Source: Streptomyces antnestii (GTDB lineage: Bacteria > Actinomycetota > Actinomycetes > Streptomycetales > Streptomycetaceae). From it: a stretch of 64,000 bases of DNA. Under the pieces are notes generated by a model. It did no database searches, was not told the DNA's origin, and saw nothing but the letters and a program-made list of their open reading frames with translations. The stretch is from NCBI RefSeq assembly GCF_004005495.1, contig NZ_RZYA01000005.1, positions 62,001 through 126,000 of the forward strand. Reading direction: 5' to 3'. The translations under genes and the position numbers were made by a program. Shown one piece after another: positions 42,355 through 51,300 of the stretch (position 1 is its first letter; every line of letters starts with the position of its first letter).

Positions 42355-43785
42355 ATGCTGACGATCCTCGGATTCGTCATGATCGCCACCTTCCTGGTGC
42401 TGATCATGATGAAGAAGGTGTCGCCGATCGCGGCGCTCGTGCTCATTCCGGCTCTCTTCTGCGTCTTCGTGGGCAAGGGAGCCAAGCTCGGCGACTACGT
42501 CGTCACGGGCATCGGCGATCTCGCGCCGACGGCCGCGATGCTGATGTTCGCCATCGTCTACTTCGGCGTGATGATCGACGTCGGCCTCTTCGACCCGATC
42601 GTGCGGGCCATCCTGCGCTTCGCCAAGGCCGACCCGGTCCGCATCGTCGTCGGCACGGCCGTCCTCGCGGCGATCGTCTCCCTCGACGGCGACGGCTCGA
42701 CCACCTTCATGATCACGGTCTCGGCGATGTACCCGCTGTACAAGCGCCTCAAGATGAGCCTGATCGTGATGACCGGTGTCGCCGCGACCGCCAACGGCGT
42801 CATGAACACGCTGCCCTGGGGCGGCCCCACGGCCCGCGCCGCGACCGCGCTGAAGCTCGACGCCAGCGACATCTTCGTGCCGATGATCCCGGCGCTCGCC
42901 GTCGGTCTGGTCTTCGTCTTCGCCCTCGCCTACGTCCTGGGCCGCCGTGAGCGCAAGCGCCTCGGTTACCTCTCGCTGGACGCGGTCACGGAGACGGTCA
43001 CGGAGTCGTCCGACGCGAAGGTCCTCGTCGGTGCGGGTGCGGGTGCGGGTTCTGGTGCCGGTGCCGGTAACAAGGCTTCCGGCGGCTCGGGTTCCGGCTC
43101 CGGCGCGGACGCGCCCTCGTACCAGAACGAGGAGGGCGAGACCTTCTCGGCGCTCGACCCGAAGCGCGCCACCCTGCGCCCCAAGCTCTACTGGTTCAAC
43201 GCGCTCATGACGGTCACCCTGCTGACCGCCATGATCATGGAGTGGCTGCCGATCCCGGTCCTGTTCATCCTCGGCGCCGCGCTCGCCCTCACGGTGAACT
43301 TCCCGCACATGCCCGACCAGAAGGCCCGCATCGCCGCCCACGCCGAGAACGTCCTGAACGTCTCCGGCATGGTCTTCGCCGCCGCCGTCTTCACCGGCGT
43401 CCTCCAGGGCACCGGCATGGTCGACCACATGGCCAAGTGGGTCGTCGGCGGCATCCCCGACTGGATGGGCCCGCACATGGCCCTGGTCACCGGCGTCCTG
43501 TCCATCCCGTTCACGTACTTCATGTCGAACGACGGCTTCTACTTCGGCATCCTGCCCGTCCTCGCCGAGGCCGGTCAGGCGCACGGTGTCTCCACCCTGG
43601 AGATCGCCCGCGCCTCCCTCATCGGCCAGCCGCTGCACATGTCGAGCCCGCTCGTCCCCGCCGTCTTCGTCCTCGTGGGCATGGCCAAGGTCGAGTTCGG
43701 CGACCACACGAAGTTCACCGTCAAATGGGCCGCTCTCACCGCTCTGGTGATCCTCGGCGCAGGACTCCTCTTCGGGATCATCTGA
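42355..43785 (+). CDS. CitMHS family transporter (metal-citrate type)
   Basis: 476 aa with about 12 hydrophobic segments. MIATFLVLIMMKKVSPIAALVLIPALFC opens the protein, and VSLDGDGSTTFMITVSAMYPLYKRL and MNTLPWGGPTARAATALKL are family hallmarks. A Gly/Ala/Ser-rich cytoplasmic insert (VGAGAGAGSGAGAGNKASGG, about residues 223-242) sits between the halves and is lengthened by a GGTGCG repeat. The family imports citrate complexed with Mg2+ or Ca2+ in exchange or symport with protons. The following MFS gene starts 5 bp after its stop. Confidence 0.92.
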   Translation: MLTILGFVMIATFLVLIMMKKVSPIAALVLIPALFCVFVGKGAKLGDYVVTGIGDLAPTAAMLMFAIVYFGVMIDVGLFDPIVRAILRFAKADPVRIVVGTAVLAAIVSLDGDGSTTFMITVSAMYPLYKRLKMSLIVMTGVAATANGVMNTLPWGGPTARAATALKLDASDIFVPMIPALAVGLVFVFALAYVLGRRERKRLGYLSLDAVTETVTESSDAKVLVGAGAGAGSGAGAGNKASGGSGSGSGADAPSYQNEEGETFSALDPKRATLRPKLYWFNALMTVTLLTAMIMEWLPIPVLFILGAALALTVNFPHMPDQKARIAAHAENVLNVSGMVFAAAVFTGVLQGTGMVDHMAKWVVGGIPDWMGPHMALVTGVLSIPFTYFMSNDGFYFGILPVLAEAGQAHGVSTLEIARASLIGQPLHMSSPLVPAVFVLVGMAKVEFGDHTKFTVKWAALTALVILGAGLLFGII

Positions 43786-43790
43786 CCCCG

Positions 43791-45053
43791 ATGAGCCTCA
43801 CGACAGAGCCCGGCAGGAGAAGCTGGCTGCTCCGCCTCGTCATCGCCTTCAGCTTCGCGCAGGGGGCGGTGTCGATGGCGCGGCCCGCCGTCTCCTACCG
43901 GGCTCTCTCGCTGGGCGCGGACGAGCGCGCGATCGGTGTGATCGCGGGCGTGTACGCGCTCCTTCCGCTGTTCGCGGCCGTACCGCTCGGCCGCCGCACC
44001 GACCACGGCCGGTGCGCGCCCCTGCTGCCCGTCGGTGTCGTCCTCATCGCCGGTGGCTGCGCGCTCAGCGGCACGGCGCACTCCCTCGGCGCGCTCGCCG
44101 CCTGGAGCGGGGTGATGGGGCTCGGCCATCTGTCGTTCGTGATCGGCGCGCAGTCGATCGTCGCCCGGCAGTCCGCCCCGGCCGAACAGGACCGTAACTT
44201 CGGGCACTTCACGATCGGCGCGTCCCTGGGGCAGCTCATCGGGCCGATCGCGGCCGGCGCGCTCATCGGGGGGCCGCGGCTGGCATCCACGAGCGCGTTC
44301 GCGCTGGTCGTCGCGGCCGTCGTCGCCGCGGTCTCCTTCACGTCGCTGTGGCGCATCGAGCACGCGCGTACGGGGACGGGGGCTGCCGCACCCGGCGGGC
44401 CGCGCGTCCCCGTCGGCCGCATTCTGCGTACGCGGGGTGTGCCCGGCGGCATCTTCATCTCCCTCGCCGTGCTGTCCGCGACGGACATCCTCACGGCGTA
44501 CCTGGCCGTCGTCGGCGAGCACCGGGGGATCGCGCCGTCCGTCGTCGGCCTGCTGCTGAGCCTGCGGGCGGCCGCCACGATCGCCTGCCGGCTCGTCATG
44601 ACGCCGATGCTGCGGTGGCTCGGGCGGGCGGCACTTCTTGCGACCACGTGTCTGGTGGCGGGGGTGGTGTGTGCGGGGATCGCGCTGCCCGTGCCGGTGT
44701 GGGGGCTCGGCCTGATGCTCGCCGTGCTCGGGTTCTGTCTGGGGGTGGGGCAGCCGTTGTCGATGACGACGGTGGTGCAGGCGGCGCCGGACGACGCGCG
44801 GTCCACGGCCCTCGCCCTGCGCCTCACGGGCAACCGCCTGGGGCAGGTGGCCGCGCCGGCGGCGGCGGGGCTCGTGGCGGGGGTCGCGGGGGTCGCGGCG
44901 CCGTTCCTGATGCTGGGCGCGTTGCTTGTGGGGGCGGCGGGGGTGGGGGTACGGAGGAATTCAGCCCCTCCGGCGTTTGAGGAGCGGGGTCTGGGGCGGA
45001 GCCCCAGGTATTTCGGGAAGGGGCGGGCTGGGGGAGAAAGAACCAAACCCTAG
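43791..45053 (+). CDS. MFS transporter, tail extended into an intergenic repeat
   Basis: 420 aa with 12 predicted helices. The loop GRRTDHGRCAPLLPVG corresponds to the MFS A-like motif between helices 2 and 3. The last about 30 residues (from NSAPPAFEERGLG to GERTKP) are hydrophilic and encoded by an intergenic repeat, so the natural end of the family is probably around VGVRRN. Its TAG overlaps the convergent BTAD gene's stop within CTAG. Exporter role inferred; the substrate is unknown. Close spacing to the citrate transporter suggests an operon. Confidence 0.85.
   Translation: MSLTTEPGRRSWLLRLVIAFSFAQGAVSMARPAVSYRALSLGADERAIGVIAGVYALLPLFAAVPLGRRTDHGRCAPLLPVGVVLIAGGCALSGTAHSLGALAAWSGVMGLGHLSFVIGAQSIVARQSAPAEQDRNFGHFTIGASLGQLIGPIAAGALIGGPRLASTSAFALVVAAVVAAVSFTSLWRIEHARTGTGAAAPGGPRVPVGRILRTRGVPGGIFISLAVLSATDILTAYLAVVGEHRGIAPSVVGLLLSLRAAATIACRLVMTPMLRWLGRAALLATTCLVAGVVCAGIALPVPVWGLGLMLAVLGFCLGVGQPLSMTTVVQAAPDDARSTALALRLTGNRLGQVAAPAAAGLVAGVAGVAAPFLMLGALLVGAAGVGVRRNSAPPAFEERGLGRSPRYFGKGRAGGERTKP
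44959..45034. repeat. Streptomyces intergenic repeat (TTCAGCCCCTCCGGCGTTTG type)
   Basis: TTCAGCCCCTCCGGCGTTTG, then AGGAGCGGGGTCTGGGGCGG and AGCCCC form the known-looking family; a related hairpin occurs at 56706. Here it is translated as the C-terminus of the MFS protein. Confidence 0.7.
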
Positions 45054-48000
45054 CCCCGGGCAGCCCGTTCCCACACGGCGAGCGCCTCCCCCTCCGCCAG
45101 CAGTTCCCCCGCCTCCCGCGCCCGCGTCGCCTCCGCGAGGGCCAGCGAACCCGCCTCCGCGGGGCGGCCCGCCTCCAGATGGGCCCAGGCCGGGAGATGC
45201 CCCGCGTCGGACGCCCCGGCCAGCAGCGTGAGCGCGGCTTCGGGCTCGCCCCGGCGCACGCACAACTCGGCCCGCGCGAGCCGCACTTCCTGCTGTGCCT
45301 GCCGGTCGCCCTGCGCGTCGGCGGTACGCCCCGCGTGGTCAAGGAGGTTCGCGCAGGACCCGGCGTCACCCGACCGCATCCGTACCCGCGCGAGCGCGGC
45401 GAGGGCGTACGGCGCGCACCACCCGGTGTGCGGCTCCGACTCGCGTACGGCGTCCCGCGCGAGGTCGTGCGCCGCGTCGAACTCCTCCAGGAGCAGATGG
45501 ATCTCGGCGAGGTTGGCCCGCTCGAAGGCCGCCGCCGTCGGGTCGCCGGACCGCTCGGCGAGGGCGAGGGCGCGCTCGCCCGTCGCGACGGCCTCCCGCA
45601 GGCGGCCCGACCTGCGCGCGTGCTCGCGCAGGACGGAGAGGACCGAGCCGAGCAGCTGCGGATCCCCGTACGCCTCCGCGTGCGGCAGCGCCCGGTCGGC
45701 CACGGTCCTGGCCCGCGCGAACCGTCCGGCGAGGGCCAGCGACGTGGCCTGCGTGGCGAGGGAGCGCGCGAGCAGCCCGCGCTGTTCGGGCCCGGTCACC
45801 AGGAGCGCCGCCTCGTGCGCGGCTTCTCCCGCCGTGACGGCCTCCGGGTAGCGCCCGGTGACGAAGCACAGGACGGAGCGGGCGAGATGGTGCGCGTTGG
45901 CCGCCTCGGGGGAGGTGTCCGGGGAGGGCCGCGCCCCGTCGAGGAGCGCGAACCCCTCCTCCGTGGACCGGGTCTTCGCGAGGACCTCGGCGAGCCGGGC
46001 GGCGGCAAGGACCCGGCCGTCCTCGTCACCGTGGCGCGCCAGGTCGTCGAGGGCCTCGCGCAGTATGCGTGCCGCGTCGTCGTAGCGGGCCATGCGGCGC
46101 AGCACGGCCGCCCGGTCGATCCTTGCCTTCGCCGACTCGGCGGCGAACGCGTCGAGCCGGTCGGTGAGCTGGGCGTAGTAGTGGTCGGCCGTGTCGTTCG
46201 CGCACAGGGCGGCGGCGCGCTCGGCTGCCTGCCGGAGATAGCCGGTGGCGCGCGGGTCGCCGGCGCGTGTCAGATGCGCGGCGAGGGTGTCCACGGCGTC
46301 GGGCCTGCGTCGCAGCACGGCTTCCGCGTAGGCGGAGTGCAGGAGTCGGCGGCGGGCGGCCGAGAGGCGTTCGTAGCAGGTCAGGCGGACCAGCGGGTGG
46401 CGGAAGGTGAGGCCGGGGACGCCGCGTCCGTCGGCGACGACGTCCCGTTCGGCGAGGACCGACGCCGCGACGGCCGCGTCGGCGCCGGCCGTCGCCTCGG
46501 CGACGGAGAGGGACGGGTGGAGGCCGGCGCTCGCCACGTCGAGGACCTCGGCGAGCGCCGCGTCCCCGCCGGCCACGGCCACGGCCTCCACGACCCGGCG
46601 CGCGGCGGGCCCGAGCCCCGCGAGCCGCGCGGCCACCAACTGCCGTACGCCGGACGGCGTCCGCCGCTCCGGGTCGCCGCCGTCCGCGCCGGGACCGTCG
46701 CGGCCGTCTCCGTACGCGCGGGCCAGTTCGAGCGCGAACAGCGGGTTGCCGAGGGACAGGTCCCACACCCGTTCCGGGACGCTCGCCCCGGCCGGCAGGC
46801 CGAGCGCGTCGGCGGCGAGGGTCAGGCAGTCGGCGCGCCCGAGCCGTTCCAGGTCCACCGGGCGGGCGAGCCCCTGCCGCACGAGCGAGTCGAGGCCCGG
46901 GCGGCGGGGATCCGTCTCGGTGAGTTCCTCCGCCCGGTACGTCACCACGAAGCGCAGGGGGCCGCGGGCCGTCCTGGCCCGCCGCGCCAGATGCCCGAGC
47001 AGCTGGAACGAGCCCGCGTCGGCCGCGTGCAGATCGTCGAGGACGACGAGGACGGGCGCGGTCCGGGCGAGGTCGCCGAGCAGGCCCGCCGCCGCCCGGA
47101 AGAGCCGTTCCCGCTCCTCCTCCGGGCTGCGCCGCGCACCGCCGCCCGCCAGGCCCAACGAGGGGAGGAGCGAGGCAAGTTCGGGATATTCGGCGCCGGC
47201 CCCGGCGCGCTCGGCGGGCGGCCGGTCCGCGAGCCAGCCGTCCAGCGCCTCCACGAACGCCCCGAACGGCGTGTGCCCCTCGGCGTCGTGCCCCGCTCCC
47301 CACAGCACGGCCGCCCCCTCGCCCGCCGCCCGCAGCGCCGCCTCCGTCACGAGCCGTGTCTTGCCGAGTCCCGCCTCGCCGCCCACGAGTTGCACGGGCG
47401 GCGCGTCGGGTGCGAGCAGCAGGGCGAGCGCCGCCTCGCGCCCGCGAAGAGGCGCGGGGGCCGGGCCGCGCAGCACGGCGGGCGGAGCGAAGCCCCCGGC
47501 GGGCCGTGCGACCGGGGCGGTGGTGGCTCCGCCGTCGAGGGCGAGCAGATGCAGACGCTCGGTCTCCGGGCCCGGACGCACCCCGAGTTCGGCGTCCAGG
47601 GACTCCCGGCAGGCGTGGAACTGGCGCACCGCCTGCCGCCGCAGCCCCTGCCGCAGATACGCGCCGATCAGGAGCTGATGGGCGCGCTCGTCGGCCGGGT
47701 TCTCGTCCAGGGCCCGCCGGGCGACCGCCGCCGCCTCCTCGGGCGCCCCCTCGTCGAGCAGCGCCTCCGCGAGCGCGATGCGCAGCCGCTCGGACACCAC
47801 GGCCAGTTGCTCGCGCCGTGCCTCGGCCCAGGGCGCGTACCGGTCCTCGGGGAGCAGTTCGCCGGTGAAGGCGTCGAGCGCGGCGGCCAGCCGGTGCGAC
47901 GAACCCGAGTCGAGTGCCTGGTGCGCCAGGCGTTCCGCGTGGTCCGCGTCGATCCACACCGTGCGCGGATCGAGTCGCAACAGCGCCCCGTCGGCGGTGA

Positions 48001-48313
48001 GATACGAGGATGTGGCGCGCGGCGCGAGTTCCGGTTCGAGGGCACGGCGCGCGGCGTGCAGGGCGACGCGCAGACTGCCGAGCGCGGCGGACGCGTCGGC
48101 GTCCGGCCAGCAGATGTCCATGGCCTGTTCGCGGTGCAGGCTGTGGCCGGGGGAGACGGCGAGGAGTTTGACGAGGGCGCGGGCGCTGGGGCGCGGCCAC
48201 CGCTCGGCGAGTTCGGGCCCGCTGTCGCGAGTCGCCCGGAACCCGCCGAAAAGGTGCAGGCGCAGCAGTGGAGGAGCGGATTCTGTGCCGTGGTCCGTGT
48301 CGTCCGCGCCCAT
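45050..48313 (-). CDS. BTAD-containing large transcriptional regulator with AAA ATPase and TPR region
   Basis: 1087 aa. An OmpR-like DNA-binding domain (about 15-95; LLRLHLFGGFRA, RALVKLLAVSPGHSLHREQAM) is followed by a bacterial transcriptional activation domain (about 100-245). An AAA_16 ATPase follows, with Walker A GGEAGLGKTRLV near 310 and Walker B VLVVLDDLHAADAGS near 420. TPR-like helices run from about 640 to the end. No LuxR HTH at the C-terminus. SARP-LAL-type activators of this shape control secondary metabolism or nutrient responses. Convergent, with overlapping stop codons, to the MFS gene. Confidence 0.92.
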   Translation of the reverse strand: MGADDTDHGTESAPPLLRLHLFGGFRATRDSGPELAERWPRPSARALVKLLAVSPGHSLHREQAMDICWPDADASAALGSLRVALHAARRALEPELAPRATSSYLTADGALLRLDPRTVWIDADHAERLAHQALDSGSSHRLAAALDAFTGELLPEDRYAPWAEARREQLAVVSERLRIALAEALLDEGAPEEAAAVARRALDENPADERAHQLLIGAYLRQGLRRQAVRQFHACRESLDAELGVRPGPETERLHLLALDGGATTAPVARPAGGFAPPAVLRGPAPAPLRGREAALALLLAPDAPPVQLVGGEAGLGKTRLVTEAALRAAGEGAAVLWGAGHDAEGHTPFGAFVEALDGWLADRPPAERAGAGAEYPELASLLPSLGLAGGGARRSPEEERERLFRAAAGLLGDLARTAPVLVVLDDLHAADAGSFQLLGHLARRARTARGPLRFVVTYRAEELTETDPRRPGLDSLVRQGLARPVDLERLGRADCLTLAADALGLPAGASVPERVWDLSLGNPLFALELARAYGDGRDGPGADGGDPERRTPSGVRQLVAARLAGLGPAARRVVEAVAVAGGDAALAEVLDVASAGLHPSLSVAEATAGADAAVAASVLAERDVVADGRGVPGLTFRHPLVRLTCYERLSAARRRLLHSAYAEAVLRRRPDAVDTLAAHLTRAGDPRATGYLRQAAERAAALCANDTADHYYAQLTDRLDAFAAESAKARIDRAAVLRRMARYDDAARILREALDDLARHGDEDGRVLAAARLAEVLAKTRSTEEGFALLDGARPSPDTSPEAANAHHLARSVLCFVTGRYPEAVTAGEAAHEAALLVTGPEQRGLLARSLATQATSLALAGRFARARTVADRALPHAEAYGDPQLLGSVLSVLREHARRSGRLREAVATGERALALAERSGDPTAAAFERANLAEIHLLLEEFDAAHDLARDAVRESEPHTGWCAPYALAALARVRMRSGDAGSCANLLDHAGRTADAQGDRQAQQEVRLARAELCVRRGEPEAALTLLAGASDAGHLPAWAHLEAGRPAEAGSLALAEATRAREAGELLAEGEALAVWERAARG

Positions 48314-48349
48314 AAGGGCGCACTTTAACCGCCTTCTCCGGGCAGACCA

Positions 48350-48376
48350 CAGGCCCCGGCCGAGGACCGGGGCCTG
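48350..48376 (-). terminator. Terminator after the VCBS-protein gene
   Basis: CAGGCCCCGG (48350-48359) pairs perfectly with CCGGGGCCTG (48367-48376) around a 7-base loop, 17 bp past the VCBS gene's stop on the minus strand. Confidence 0.75.
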
Positions 48377-48393
48377 CGGTGCGAGGACCGGCG

Positions 48394-51300
48394 TCAGGAG
48401 AGCGTGGACACCGTCATCTGGTGGATGGCGTCGTCCTGCATCAGATAGCGGCCGCCCTGTGTCTGGGTCATGCGGTCGTAGCCCGTGGCGTCGAAGTTGA
48501 GGTTGACGACGTCGTCCACCCCGTCGCCGTCGAGGTCGGCGGCGAGATAGTTCCGGGCACCCGAGAACGTGATCCTGCCGACGGCGGCGGGGTAGTTGCG
48601 CCCCGCGGTGAGCACGGCCGGATCGTAGAGTTCGGCGCCCGCATCTGTACCCGCGATGAGCAGCCGCCGCCCGCCGGGCCCGGTGATGAAGCCGCCGGTC
48701 TCCGCAGTGGCCATTGTGTAGATCGAGTAGTCCTGGCCGCCGGGCGTGTAGGTGCGGAAGCTCGCCGTCCCCGCGAGGACGAGGCCCTCGTCACCGGTGA
48801 AGTAGTTCCCGAGGGTCCAGGCGCCGCCGGCGATGTCCTGGTGCAGCACCTCCCCGGTGCGGCCGTCGCGGATCTCGACGACGTTACGCAGGGTCGTCAC
48901 GTCCGGGGTGGCGTTCACGTCGCTGGACGCCATGGTGACCCAGGTGTAGACGACCGCGTGCCCGTCCGCGTAGGGGATCTTCGGCGACGCGTACACCGCG
49001 TGACTCAGCACGGCCCCGTGCAGCTTGCCGTCCGACTGCTCGGGTGCCTTCGGGCCGGCCGTCCACTTCGGCGTACCGCTGCGGGCCTCCAGCGCCACCC
49101 CGTCGACGGCGGGAGATTCGAGGTCGAGCGCGTCGACGCTCGTGTACTGCGCGTACACCCGCCCCTCGGCCACGGCCGGATCGGCGAACAGCACGCTGCC
49201 CGCGCTCGCGGGCGCCGCGTACGTCCACAGCCTGGAGCCGTCGCCCCGGTAGGCGCGCAGCTTGTCGGTCGGCACGAGGATGTCGGCGCGCCGGTCGCCG
49301 TTCAGGTCGGCGACGGTGACGGAGCGCACGAACTGCCCGTCGCCGTCGATGCGGGCACGCGTCCTGCCCGTCCTTCCGTCGAGGACCACGACGGCCGTGT
49401 CGGCGGCCACCACGATCTCGTCGACTCCGTCACCGTCGACATCGCCCTTCTCGATGCCGTGCACCTGCCCGGGCACGGTCGCCTTCCACAGCAGCTTCGG
49501 CCTGCCGCCGGTCAGCGAGGGACCGGACCAGGCCCACACGCCGTGCGAGGTACCGCCCGCCACCACGTCCGGCTTCTTGTCGCCGTCGAGATCGGTGGCC
49601 TGCGCCGAGGACAGGTCGCCCTGGAGCGGCACCAGTTCCTCCTGCCGGCCACTGCCGAGGCCGTACGTCCGGACGTTCTGCTCCTGGTCGACGGCGCGCA
49701 CGTGCCAGCCGTCGCCGTCCCGGAACGGCTGCTGGAACATGGGCGAGGCGCCGAGCCCCTTCTCCTGCCAGCGCACGGCGCCGTCCGCGCCGAAGACGGT
49801 GAGCGAGGCGAAGCGCCCGCCGCCCGGGTTGTCGGCGTCGTTGATGGCGGTGTCGTCCTGTGCGGACGCGACCAGCCTGCGGTCCACCACGTCGAGGCCC
49901 CAGACGCTGGGCCCGTCATGGGAGTTGTCCGCGTCCCGCTTCACGGTGTGTGACCACAGGGCGGTGCCGGCGTCGTCGCCGTCCATCACCCGCACGGTGT
50001 TGGCGTTGATCCACAGATACGGGTCGAGCGTCGACTCGCTGACCGCGTACTCGTTCTTCTTGTCGCCCGAGAAGTCGCCGACGGTCATGGTGACGGGCAG
50101 CGCGTTGATGCGGGTGTCGAGCGTCGTGCGCTTGCCGTCGGCCGGGTCGTACGCGTCGATCTCGTACTTCACCCCGGCCGTGGGGTCGGACTGCTCGAGC
50201 GCGACGAGCCGCCCGCGCGAGGCGTCCCAGTGCAGCTGACGGCTGAACAGGGGGCTCTCCGTACGCCACTTGACGTCGCCGTCGGCGGTGTCGAGTACGA
50301 GCGTGTGCCCCTGGCCCGCCGTGGTGGCGGTCTTACGGGTGTCCCAGGAGACGGCGGCCCGCCCGCCCCCGAGGTCCTCCACGGCGCCCCAGCCGGTGTT
50401 GCCGGTCTCCTTCGTGTCGTACGTCCAGGTGTGCGCCGGAGTCAGCGCCCCGTCGGCGTACGAGAAGCGGATACCGGTGAGCGTGGCCGTGGCGCCGGCC
50501 GGCCGGTTGAGGTTGTAGTACGGCGAGTCGGCGACGAGCAGGGTGCCGCCCACGATCTTCACGTGCCTGACGTACGCGTACAGCTTCGTCCACAGGGTGT
50601 CGCCGGTCCGGCCGTCGAGGACGGTCACGAACGTGCCGTTGGGCAGGGCCGATCCGGGCGAGGTGAACGGGCGGTACGGACTGATGCCGACGCTCGCCGA
50701 GAAGACGACGTCGGGCACGCCGTCACCGGTGAGGTCGCCGGTGTCGTACCCCTGGCCGGAGGCGGGAGTGAAGGGGCTCACCGCGTTGTAGCCCATCATG
50801 ATGCGGGCCGGGCCCGGCTCCTTCTGCCAGGGCTTGGTCGGCTTGTCCTGCCAGTCGGCGTGCAGCGACGCGCTGTCGCGGCGCCACAGCGCGGTCCCGT
50901 CGGCCTTGCTGCGCTGCACACTGCCGAGGCTGTGCAGGGTGAAGTAGTCGCCGTCCCTGCCCCCGGCGGGCAGGGTGGCGCCGAGGCCGCGCACGCCTTC
51001 CAGCGTCGACTTCGGGCCGATGGTGACGCTGCCGGTGGCGTCCGCATTGCCTTCCGTCGCCTGCGGTGCGGAGGCCTCGCGGTCGTTCGCCCCCTGCGGG
51101 TCGACGGTCTCGCGGTCGGCGTCCGCGTACGGGTTCAGCAGGGCGTGCTCCGCGAGCTTCTCCGCCTGGCTGTCCGTCAGCGTCAGCAGGGAGCCGTCGT
51201 CGGCGGCGAGGGCGGGCGGCGCGGCGCTCAGCGCCAGGCCGGCCGCGACCAGCGCGGAGGCGAGCCGTAGCGCCCGCCGTGAGGTGGTGGGTCTCATCAC
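48394..51300 (-). CDS. Secreted VCBS/FG-GAP repeat protein
   Basis: 968 aa from GTG 51300 (ATG 51297 is next). A signal peptide ends near residue 32 (PPALA). Several calcium-binding-like FG-GAP units are visible (DTGDLTGDGVPDVVF, KGDVDGDGVDEIVV, VADLNGDRRADILV, AADLDGDGVDDVVN), consistent with a beta-propeller, and PQG-rich and Trp-rich linkers lie between them. The start overlaps the stop of the upstream large subtilase, so the two are coupled and possibly act together outside the cell. Binding partner unknown. Confidence 0.88.
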   Translation of the reverse strand: MMRPTTSRRALRLASALVAAGLALSAAPPALAADDGSLLTLTDSQAEKLAEHALLNPYADADRETVDPQGANDREASAPQATEGNADATGSVTIGPKSTLEGVRGLGATLPAGGRDGDYFTLHSLGSVQRSKADGTALWRRDSASLHADWQDKPTKPWQKEPGPARIMMGYNAVSPFTPASGQGYDTGDLTGDGVPDVVFSASVGISPYRPFTSPGSALPNGTFVTVLDGRTGDTLWTKLYAYVRHVKIVGGTLLVADSPYYNLNRPAGATATLTGIRFSYADGALTPAHTWTYDTKETGNTGWGAVEDLGGGRAAVSWDTRKTATTAGQGHTLVLDTADGDVKWRTESPLFSRQLHWDASRGRLVALEQSDPTAGVKYEIDAYDPADGKRTTLDTRINALPVTMTVGDFSGDKKNEYAVSESTLDPYLWINANTVRVMDGDDAGTALWSHTVKRDADNSHDGPSVWGLDVVDRRLVASAQDDTAINDADNPGGGRFASLTVFGADGAVRWQEKGLGASPMFQQPFRDGDGWHVRAVDQEQNVRTYGLGSGRQEELVPLQGDLSSAQATDLDGDKKPDVVAGGTSHGVWAWSGPSLTGGRPKLLWKATVPGQVHGIEKGDVDGDGVDEIVVAADTAVVVLDGRTGRTRARIDGDGQFVRSVTVADLNGDRRADILVPTDKLRAYRGDGSRLWTYAAPASAGSVLFADPAVAEGRVYAQYTSVDALDLESPAVDGVALEARSGTPKWTAGPKAPEQSDGKLHGAVLSHAVYASPKIPYADGHAVVYTWVTMASSDVNATPDVTTLRNVVEIRDGRTGEVLHQDIAGGAWTLGNYFTGDEGLVLAGTASFRTYTPGGQDYSIYTMATAETGGFITGPGGRRLLIAGTDAGAELYDPAVLTAGRNYPAAVGRITFSGARNYLAADLDGDGVDDVVNLNFDATGYDRMTQTQGGRYLMQDDAIHQMTVSTLS

